From assembly GCA_001599975.1 (NCBI GenBank), contig BCIO01000002.1, positions 2,243,883 through 2,307,882 of the forward strand: 64,000 nucleotides of DNA, given 5' to 3'. Shown piece by piece: positions 56,312 to 64,000 of this stretch. The stretch's first letter is position 1. Every line of letters starts with the position of its first letter. The stretch is from Cystobasidiopsis lactophilus (taxonomy: Eukaryota > Basidiomycota > Agaricostilbomycetes > Agaricostilbales > Chionosphaeraceae). The notes under the pieces were generated by a model. It did no database searches and was not told the DNA's origin. It saw only the letters and a program-made list of their open reading frames with translations. The translations under genes and the position numbers were made by a program.

Positions 56312-57315
56312 ATGAGCTACGACCAACGCCCACCGCGGCGGCCCTCGCCCTCTTACGACTCTGGCCCAGCTCAGAGCTCTTACTCAGGCGGTGGTGACTT
56401 CTTCGAGCAGTGCGTTTGCTGCCCTATAAAGCCTCCTAGACTCGCACCTAAAAATCCGCGCGGACAAAGACGTCGACAGCAACGCCTAGCCTCGACGCTG
56501 ACCATCTGGCCCGCCTCACCCTCGCCCTCGCCTGAACCAGAAAGCAGGAAGAAGCACAAGAGCAGCAAGCGCCGCAAGTACTACTCGTCCGACGACGACT
56601 CAGACGAGGCGGAGCGGAAGCGGCGCAAGAAGGAGAAGAAGAGGCTCAAAAAGGCCGCCAGAGGCCGCTCGCCTTCGCCCGTCGCTACGTCTAGAAGGGT
56701 GAGTGCTGTCCCTGTTTGCGAGCTGGGGGCAGCGCTGATAGCTGGAGGGCGCCGACAGGAGGAAGATTTGTGGATTGAAAAAGACGGCGGCGGCAGCTCA
56801 AAGGCCCTGGTCAAGCCCACCAACGCCGCCGCTGCTGCTTCGGACTCAGACGACGAAGTGGGGCCAATGCCAGCTCCGGCCGAGTCCAATTCCAAGCAAG
56901 ACCCGCGCGACTTTGGCCTGGCTTTACGACCCGGCGAAGGCTCAGCGATGGCCGCTTTCGTCGCTGAAGGCGCCCGCATTCCCCGGCGTGGCGAGATTGG
57001 TTTGGAGGCGGATGTGATTGAGAAGTACGAGAAGGCGGGCTATGTCATGTCGGGCTCGAGGCACCAGAGGATGAACGCGATCCGGATGAGGAAGGAGAAC
57101 CAGGTCATCACCGCCGACGAGAAGCGCAAGCTGTTGAAGGCGCAGCAAGAGGAGAAGGCTGTGAGGGAGAATGCTATCGTGGCTTCCTTCAGAGAGCGTG
57201 CGTCTTCGCCTTCACCCTTCATATGCTTGCTCCCTTGGCTTATCTGTTCTGTGGCTATCATACAGTGGTCACGGACAAGCTGGGAGGGTCTTCATCTGCT
57301 GGCCCAGGCTCTTAA
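56312..57315 (+). CDS. NKAP-family nuclear protein
   Basis: NKAP and its relatives are nuclear RNA-binding, splicing-linked proteins. Four exons (56312-56409, 56470-56698, 56759-57197, 57266-57315) give 271 residues. The diagnostic opening of the conserved part is FFEQRRQQRLASTLTIWPAS. A basic Lys/Arg/Ser-rich region follows (RKKHKSSKRRKYYSSDDDSD). The C-terminal SynMuv-product domain (about residues 180-260) reads FGLALRPGEGSAMAAFVAEG, IPRRGEIGLEADVIEKYEKA, GYVMSGSRHQRMNAIRMRKE and NQVITADEKRKLL. The final exon is very short (16 codons, ending KLGGSSSAGPGS). Introns are 60, 60 and 68 nt. A role in splicing is inferred from the family. Confidence 0.88.
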
Positions 57316-58209
57316 TCCTTGGCTCCTTGTGGTGTGCGAGGTGGGTTTCGGAGTCCTCGCCTCTCGCCGGTTCTCGGGCTGATTCTCGGTTTCTCCATTC
57401 TCCAGCGCTCTTTTGCCAACACTCAATAACACCTCTTAGACGCGCGCATCTTCTGCATTGTCGTTGCGCATTTCTCAAGCGAGGCAAGTAGCTGAGCTCC
57501 CCTACAGCAGTCGCCTTGTGCAATCTGATCGCATTTGGCCGATGTCTGCAGTAGTTCCAAGCGCTTCATCCTCTCCCTACGCTCACTGGGCCGCTGCTGG
57601 TGCCAATATTTGGTCTTTTGGAGGTCGAGAAGGTTGGTGGGAGGTCTAAATCAGCAATCAGGTCTTTGCTTAAATGTGTTCTGTGGACAGTTGCTTAGCA
57701 CTCAAGTTGTGTAGAGGACCGCATTGCCCTCAAGTTCGGATGTAGCTTGGGGGTTGGTCAAGATAGCGTTCGGTGGTGGCAAAACTCTGGCCCACCCTGA
57801 AATGTTAACTTTTCTATTCACACCAACATCTCTGGCTGAAACGAGGAAAGCGAATCGTGTCTTTGTACATTTGAAACGCGAAATCGTGTGTACTCGTCTA
57901 CATGGAAAAGGGTTTCGTTCGCAAAATGAGAGGTAAACGAAGGGTAAATCCCTATCAAAACAAGTGTCCCTTTTTGGTGATGTTGTGTGCTTCGTATACC
58001 GAACTAAGAACTGCCCAGAGGACCCCCGAGAATGTGAAAAACAATGCGAGAACACAAAAAGGTGGTGAGTGGAGGAATCTTGATATTGAAAGTAGTAGCT
58101 GCCTTCCTTTGAAGTACCGGGTTTGAAGATGGGTGGTTATAGAGCCAAAAGCGCAGGTTGGGAATATACCGAAAAGACGAAAAAATGGGGTGATATTTGG
58201 TGAGGGAGG
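57316..58209. other. Intergenic region between convergent genes
   Basis: This 894-bp gap lies between the stops of the NKAP gene (plus) and the HMG-box gene (minus). It must hold both 3' untranslated regions. Base composition is more AT-rich from 57800 to 58200 than elsewhere. Several short open frames have no protein-like text. I see no RNA gene. Confidence 0.4.
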
Positions 58210-60379
58210 TTATAGCGACCAGTCAAAGTCGGACTCGGGCATTTGAAGTAAGTCGGGCGACTTGCCGCCTTCGCCTGGAAGGTCAGTCAGCCAGTCGTAT
58301 TCCACCGAGGTGGTCGGGTCGTTGAAGGGCGTCAGCGGGTCACCGCCGGGGTCCGGTAAAGGTGTGGGCCAGGACGACTCGGAGCTGAGCGTGCGCTCGG
58401 TCATGCTGTAGGACGAGGGACCGTCGCCGCACGCAGAAGAGGAGCACATCCCAGGCGGGGTGGACGCGGCCAACACTTGGGCGATGTTGAGGTGCTGGCC
58501 GCCACTCGGCTGTGGCAGCCACGCCGCCGCCGTTGTCGTCCCATCCCCCGAGGTCGCCGATCCGGCCGACATGGCCAAGTGGCTCAGCCCAAAACTCTGC
58601 ATCAGTGAGTCCGAGGCCACCAATGGGTCCAGGTCCACCAATCCCAAACCGACGTTTGAGGCCACGGACGAGGCGTCGTGGGCAAAGGTGGTGTCCATCG
58701 GTGTGTCGATGTAGCTCTGGTAGCTCTGCAGCAACTGATGCATCTCCTGTTGCGACAGCGGGCTCGAGGCGGCTGGCAAAGGAGAGCTGTTGTGACGACC
58801 GAAGGAGGGCATGCGGGGTGTGGACGACGCCAGTGTCGACAAGTCGAACTCGCCTGCGGCCGATTTGCTGCTGTCAAGTGGCGAGAATTGCGAGGATGAG
58901 GCGGGCGAGAAGAGCACGTCCGCTATTTGAGGGTCCACCACGCCACCTGGGCTGGACGAGTGCTGGGCGTTGACGTTCGTTGGGGTCGTGGGAAAGTCGG
59001 TCGTCGAAGAGCCAGAGCCGGAAGCGGCCGACACCACCGACTTGGCGCCGTATCCAGAGACCATTGACTTTGTGTCGGGGCCTTTCTTCTTCTTTTGGGG
59101 CGAGAACCGATAATCTGCGAGCACGGAACGACCGGTGAGATCAAACTCCCTTGAGGTGGAACAAACGAGACACACCAGGATGGGCTTTGAAATGCTCGGA
59201 CTTCTTGATCTCCGCCTGCTGTTCATACCACAGCTTGACTTCTGGCTTCTCCTCCCGCCACAGCAACCCGATGAGCTTCGAGATGTCCGCCTGGGGCTTT
59301 TTGGAGATGACGGGGTCCTTTTTGATGATGCGCAGCTGGTCGGACCGGTACAGGATCCAGGCGTTGGGCGGGCGGGCAATGTGCACCGGGTTGCCAGTGT
59401 CCTCCGACATCGCTGGCTGCGGCGTGCCCTTGGGTGCCGTCCGTTTTCGCACTCGAGGCTTTGGCTTGCGAATGACGATGCCCTCTGGTGAGGGTTCGCG
59501 CACGCTGGAGCTGCATTCCGAACGAGGTGGTGCTGTGGTGGGCGACTCGACCTCGACGATCTGCGGTGGCGACTGGGTGGGCGAGGACATGGGCTTCTTG
59601 AGGTAGAGCGCTGAAGACGCAGGAGCTGACCGTCTCAGCTTGACGACTGGCCTCTGCGGCGGGTAACGAGACGGCGAAAGGGACAGAACGCCAGCGGGGT
59701 CGTTGAGCTCGGCAATGATGGACGCGGCTGCCGGCGACAGACCGGTCGTGCTGGCGTACGAAGCCTCCGAGCCCCCTCCCTTCAGTGGTGGCAAAGCGAC
59801 CAATTTTCGCGCACCGCTTCGACTCTGCGGCACATCAGCGCAAGTGCTGACCATGGACGGGGCGTGACTCCGATAGGAGCCTGGTCCGGAAAAGTTGCCC
59901 ATGTCCACCGGCTCCGAGTAAAGTGGTCCAGGAGAGGAGTGGTATTGGAGCTGGAGGCCGGCAATGCTGCCTGGGCGCTTCCGGCGGTCGTAGATCTCGC
60001 CGTCGATGATGATGGTGTCCTTGCGGAAGCCTTCGTGGCGAGAAGACTTGAGGGGCTGGGGGGAAGGGATCTCTTGTGAGGCCTTACGTTTGGTGGAAGC
60101 CGACAGCGCATGTTGTCCTCTGGTGGTGATCGCGGTTGAGCTGGTTGGGGGAGGCAGAAAGGAGTTGCTGCTGGCGTTGTGCATGCCCTTGAGCCACCGC
60201 GTGCCCTCGTCCGACTCTTCCAAGCCCAAATATTGGTAGAAGTCAAAGCTGGCGGCCGCGGAAGAGCTGGTGGTGGCCTGCGCTGGGTCGGAGTGGCTGC
60301 TCCCAACATCGGATGGTGGCTTTGGACTACTGAAGCCCGCATGGCGCGGCTGTTGGGGCCTAAGCCTAACCTTGCTCAT
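58210..60379 (-). CDS. MatA-type HMG-box transcription factor, Prf1/Ste11-like
   Basis: Two exons (59176-60379 and 58210-59114) joined by a 61-nt intron give 702 residues. A single HMG box of the MatA class lies at about residues 335-405: RPPNAWILYRSDQL, KKDPVISKKPQADISKLIG, LLWREEKPEVKLWYEQQAEI and KKSEHFKAHPDYRFSP, spliced at G/AT of Asp. The text KPQADISKLIGxLWxxE is typical of fungal mating and developmental regulators such as Ustilago Prf1, Cryptococcus Mat2 and fission yeast Ste11. The rest is disordered: Ser/Pro-rich N-terminal part and a Ser/Thr/Gly C-terminal part with an acidic end (YDWLTDLPGEGG, PESDFDWSL) that could be an activation domain. The start at 60379 (MSKVRLRPQQPRHAG) was preferred over an in-frame ATG at 60460. 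Direct control of mating genes is inference from the family. Confidence 0.82.
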
Positions 60380-61700
60380 CGCTAGACTGAATCGATCCCT
60401 TGAACCAAAGCAACACGAGGCCACCAGCTGGCGGATGAGTGCGGCGAGAATCGAGGGCACTTGGTCGCTGGCGCAATGGTCTCGTCCGTTGGCCTAGTCT
60501 GGGCGTTGGCTGGACCTGGATGGAAAGGACCTTGGGTGAGCTGAGACCGAAGGAAGGCCAGACGTGCCTGCGCTCGAACCCACTTTGCCTTCCTTTTGCG
60601 TAACGCGCCAGCTCGCTGTTTTTTTCGTTCAAAAGAACGACGCTTCTCTTGATCTCGGACCTAAAGGCGTGCGCTTGATTGGCGCAGCAGTTGGATCAAC
60701 GTTGTCCGGGTTGGAGAGGGCTCGACCGGCGAGGGGAGGGGATCGTTTGGGTCCAGCACGACGGCGAGAAGGACCAAAGTCGGTTTACCCAATCCCAGAT
60801 GGCGCACGGCGCACAGGAAGGGCAGGCGGGTCTTGATTAAAGAGGGAACCAAACAGCAGGCGAGTCCGGACGGGGCAGAGAGGAGTTCTGCGGCTGACCG
60901 GCAGACAGCACGAGCCCTCGAACAAAAGAGCAAGGAGCTGCGAACAATGGACGTTCTTCCCGATTCGAACCGTTCTGCTGCTGCTGGGTTTCGCCGTCGT
61001 CGTCCAGAAGGCAGATGTTGTTGTTTGCGAGCGGGACAGAATTAAACAACAAGCACAGGATGTCTTGAAAAGGGCCAAACTCGAAGGCGGGAAACTGCCC
61101 CGTTCAAAGCCGGTTTACGCAGACCTTCTGGTTATCGATGCTGCACGATGCTGGAGATGATGATCATGGACCATTGCTCTTTTGCGAGGCACATAGGATT
61201 TGGGGCGCTACATGCCGTCAGACAGCGTCGGAGCGGTCGCCGAGCTGATCATGGAGGGAAACGAGCCGTGCGAGACATTGTCGTGCGGCAGCAAGACTTC
61301 CATTCGCCACTGCAGATCAGTCGCGTAAGATCATGATAGAGAGAGAGCGAAGCGCGTTGAGGGCCTTTGGTGTTCCGGCGCAAGAGGAGATGCCCCGAAA
61401 GGCTTGCGGGCAAACAAGGTTTTGGACCAGATCTGGCGCTTCTGGCCTACCTATGGCGCTCTTTTGGCACTTTCGTCGTGGCATGAGATCCTAAGGCTGT
61501 CCAGTCTAGTATGCGGAAGCTCCAGTCTCTGGCGCCTTCAAGCCTTCGGTGGCAAATGAGCTTGCTGCAATCGCACAGAACGGGCAATGATTTATAGGCC
61601 ATCAAGGCCTTGTCAATTGAAATAACGATAAAGATATAACTATGAAGGTACAGCTATGCGATAATTGTCCGTCCCTGCAGCCTTGAACAAAAAAACTGTT
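60380..61700 (-). promoter_or_regulatory. Long upstream region of the HMG-box gene
   Basis: This 1.3-kb stretch lies between the HMG-box start and the priA-like stop, both on the minus strand. Minus-strand frames include one at 61052-60837 with a short glutamine run, but no splice partner or family text. The length fits a regulated promoter with a long leader and upstream ORFs. I could not identify HMG sites with confidence. Confidence 0.4.
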
Positions 61701-62951
61701 CTAAGTCCAAACGCAGGAGTTGCCATTGCCTGATACCGTCAACCCTGGCTCGCATGCATCTGTTGCACGAAGTATCAGTATCTCAAAGTGGGCGACAAGA
61801 AGCTTGCGAAGAGACCTACAGACTCGGCACCTCGAATGCTCGCACAACACGTCCGTTACCCCGGGCAGAGCTGTGCAGTCCACGCCCCTGGCTTCGTCGT
61901 CTGACATTCCATCGAAAGGCAGGCAGCCACCGCAGCTTTCCAGGTTGTTCTCGGTGTTGATGCACTGTGCCTCGCTGATGTTGAGATGGGCTTTTGCAAT
62001 AAACGACAGGGTAGCTCACCTCGAATCCCATTGACGCTGTGCCGCTGGAAACACTGGAAACACATGCCGTATACCCTTTGGGACAGTTGGTCAACCCTCG
62101 GGCGTGAAGTACAGAGGAGGGGACCGCAGGCGAAGGGTCTGTGCCTCTCGGAGCATGTCTCTTGAAGCGCTGGCCAGCTGCCTGTGAAGCTCCCGTTGTT
62201 GAGGATGAAGTCGAAACAGAGGGTGGAGGCTGGCAGGTAAAGCTTTGACAGGTGAGGCCAGAGGCACAGTTGAGGTTGGTGGTGCAGCCCTGCCCGGATG
62301 CTTGCCCGGATGACGATGGTGATGTGCATTGAAATGAAGATGTCGTGCAAGCGCCAGACATGCAATCCGAACCACCGTTGGTGCAATTTCTGATGAACCA
62401 AAGTGTTAGCGACGCGTTCAAAGTGGTGGCGAAAGGCTTGCGAAACAACCTACGCTCCTGCTCCTCCGCAGAATCCGTCGCTTGAGCACATGAAGTAGCC
62501 TGTGGCAAGGTTTATGTGGGACAATGGTCGAAGGTGGAAGGCGGCAGGGATGGCTCACCCATGCAATCGTTTGACGTCGAGCATGCAGACCCCAAGTAAC
62601 CGCTGCACTTCCCGTTCTTACACTTGCCGTAGTCGCATTGCTGATCTATTACACATTTGGCACCAGCATATCCACAGTAGCCGTACATGGGCTCGAGCGG
62701 GTCGGCGACGCATCTGAACAACCCAAGTCAATGGTTCGCCCTATCAACTCAGGTGGCTCCACTCACTCCATGCCTTTAGCAACAGGGTAGGGCCCTCCTA
62801 CGGCGTGGAGTGATGTCCAAGCGTCGCAGTCTGAGCTTGATTGACAAGTGTAGTCCCCTTGAGCGTTGGTCCATGCTGGAGCCAACATCAAGCAGAACAA
62901 CGCTAGCCGGCTCGGAAGTGCATTCAAGCGACCTATCGAGGAGGTTGGCAT
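61701..62951 (-). CDS. Cysteine-rich secreted protein, priA-like
   Basis: Six exons (62767-62951, 62559-62713, 62454-62499, 62020-62389, 61820-61970, 61701-61759) give 321 residues. A signal peptide (LALFCLMLAPAWTNAQ) leads. Many paired cysteines follow in short units (CDYGKCKNGKCSG, CSTSNDCMG, CSSDGFCGG, NGGSDCMSGACT). A Ser/Pro linker and a possible dibasic site (RFKRHAPRG) precede the C-terminal module CPKGYTAC, ECxNTENNLESCGGC (with Ala-Gln between the halves), DCTALPGV, CEHSRCRVYACEPGLTVS. This C-terminal module is that of mushroom priA and related basidiomycete wall proteins. Function is unknown; some members are expressed in fruit-body primordia. The fourth junction uses an acceptor cgag rather than cag, chosen because it restores the conserved cysteine spacing. 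Confidence 0.8.
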
Positions 62952-63434
62952 GGCAAAAAGGTGTGAGGACCGGCGTCTTTAGAGCCAAGCTTGAAAGACC
63001 AAAGTTCTGGCCAGCAGACGTTTGGCAGTATTGAAGAGCTCGCAGGAACGCTGCCTCGGCCGATAGAGACAGCAGTCGCTAAATACTGACACAAGGGGAA
63101 AGCAAGGAGCTGGTGGAAGAGAGGAAACCTTCAAAACTTGGGCAGCGTGTCGAGAGATTGTTGATCAACATCGGGATTTCATCGCCACTGGTTCTCCCAG
63201 AACGCTCGGCCTCCTTGGCATGTACAAGGCTTGGTGGTCTTGGGATTATTGTTAGTTTGAGCAACCGCCGTTGTTGTGGATTCTAATCAAGACCAGATTG
63301 ATAAAAACTATTGTACAATTGATTACAAGCTAAACCTCCCGCATAGCCGTGTCAAGGCCCTCTTTGTTTTAGTGCAATGATCAAGAGCGTGAATTAGTAG
63401 TACTAAGCCTCCGTAAGCCTTTGACTGGGCGGGT
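62952..63434 (-). promoter_or_regulatory. Promoter of the priA-like gene
   Basis: This 483-bp gap lies between minus-strand genes. It is AT-richer at 63270-63420. No coding frame is recognised. Confidence 0.4.
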
Positions 63435-63868
63435 TCACTTAGTTGGATAACTTGGTGGCGGATCTTGTGCCGTGTTCGCTTGCATCCGCTCCTGGCGTAG
63501 GTAGGGTTGGTTGCTTTGTGTCTGAGTCGTAGACTGTCGGCATCGTCAGTCAGAGGCCGAAAGCAATCATTGACATGGAATCGTAACCAACCTGCGACTC
63601 GACGGGAAGTTCGTCATTGAACCCGCAAGCACAACAGCTCCGGGCGCAGGAGCCGTCAGTACAGCAGGTCGAATAGTTGCTACAGCAGGAGTTGCGAGTC
63701 ATTCCCCAGCTCCAATACCTGCGAAGTTGGAGTTTTGAATTCGGTGCGCCACCCGCTGCTATCAGCCGGGACCTACACGTTCTCAATGATGGCGGTGCAG
63801 CATCCTCCGGCCTGCCCAACTGTAGTTAGAATAGCACAGACGAGCAACAGGCGGCAATAGAGCAACAT
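63435..63868 (-). CDS. Small secreted cysteine-rich protein
   Basis: Not recognised. Three exons (63777-63868, 63592-63718, 63435-63533) with two 58-nt introns give 105 residues. A strong signal peptide (MLLYCRLLLVCAILTTVGQA) is followed by a mature domain of about 55 residues with ten cysteines in the order CC, CC, CC, C, CC, C (GGCCTAIIENVYW, NSCCSNYSTCCTDGSC, SCCACGF). The tail is polar and ends in DPPPSYPTK. Size, signal and cysteine content fit the class of fungal small secreted proteins that includes effectors, but also wall proteins. The last intron is optional: if it is retained, the protein ends at 63550 with a different tail of about 15 residues. An upstream ATG (at 63880) in another frame would lose the signal peptide, so I prefer this model. 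Confidence 0.62.
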
Positions 63869-64000
63869 ACCAGCGCAGCCATTGCGAACGAAAGTTCAAA
63901 GTTTGAAGAGGACTCGGAGCTCAATTCAGCGCCCTCGAGCGCTAAAATCACCAGCCTGGGTCGGTTGGCGTTTCAGAAGCACTCCTGTTGTCCAGATGAC

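Noticed and set aside
60955-61040. GGTTCGAATC on the minus strand, as in a tRNA T-arm
   Set aside because: No A-box or acceptor stem at the right distance; the surrounding text cannot form a cloverleaf.
60837-61078. Minus-strand frame with a short glutamine run upstream of the HMG gene
   Set aside because: No splice junction links it to the HMG frame and it has no family similarity; possibly an upstream ORF.
63550-63819. 89-residue minus-strand frame containing the cysteine domain without a signal peptide
   Set aside because: Reads through the first intron; the spliced model gains a strong signal peptide and two more cysteines.

Overview
The window is nuclear DNA of a fungus, most likely a basidiomycete. 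Genes are packed closely on both strands and cut by many very short introns. I resolved 33 protein genes and about 145 introns, most of them 48-70 nt. The protein set is fungal: alpha-aminoadipate lysine synthesis (LYS4), the TORC2 subunit AVO1/SIN1, the SSN6 corepressor, mitochondrial RRG9 and mL46, an alkaline ceramidase, and a MatA-type HMG-box factor resembling the smut regulator Prf1. The intron density and a cysteine-rich protein of the priA type point to Basidiomycota. I cannot place it more precisely from sequence alone. I see no mobile element, no CRISPR array, no rRNA and no convincing tRNA.

Layout, left to right. 1-1064: 3' part of an unrecognised gene. 1.2-10.6 kb: LYS4, a multi-pass membrane protein with a peptide-repeat tail, a GPI-anchor-type secreted protein, and a second multi-pass membrane protein facing the other way. 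10.9-15.9 kb: a Maf-type nucleotide pyrophosphatase, an SR/RRM splicing protein, a DsbA/FrnE-like oxidoreductase and ribosomal protein L10. 16.2-19.9 kb: two tandem GH114 (endo-alpha-1,4-polygalactosaminidase) genes with GPI-type tails. 20.4-30.0 kb: a short-chain dehydrogenase, a four-helix membrane protein, a secreted LysM-LysM-expansin-like protein, AVO1/SIN1 and a SET-domain protein. 30.1-35.6 kb: RRG9, alkaline ceramidase, an MFS exporter and mL46. 35.9-43.1 kb: a serine-rich protein with a cysteine tail, a membrane-anchored GH5 exo-beta-1,3-glucanase and another serine-rich protein. 43.8-57.3 kb: chromate transporter, branched-chain aminotransferase, poly(A)-binding protein, SSN6, a small ABM-like protein, an unknown protein and an NKAP homologue. 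58.2-63.9 kb: the HMG-box factor and two cysteine-rich secreted proteins.

Most genes are housekeeping and need not act together. Two themes recur. Several products act in the cell wall or outside the cell: the GH114 pair, the LysM-expansin protein, the GH5 enzyme, the GPI protein, the priA-like protein and a very small cysteine-rich protein. Several others act in RNA handling: the SR protein, NKAP, PAB1 and L10.

Gene models were built by hand from reading frame, splice sites and family conservation. Exon lengths sum to whole codons in every complete model. The main uncertainties are the first exons of the GH114 pair, of the 3.8-6.1 kb membrane protein, and the part of the first gene beyond the left edge. 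The items most worth a second look are the 105-residue cysteine-rich secreted protein at the right edge, the duplicated GH114 genes, the LysM-expansin fusion, and a ceramidase gene with 9-nt and 8-nt exons beside a GC-AG intron.
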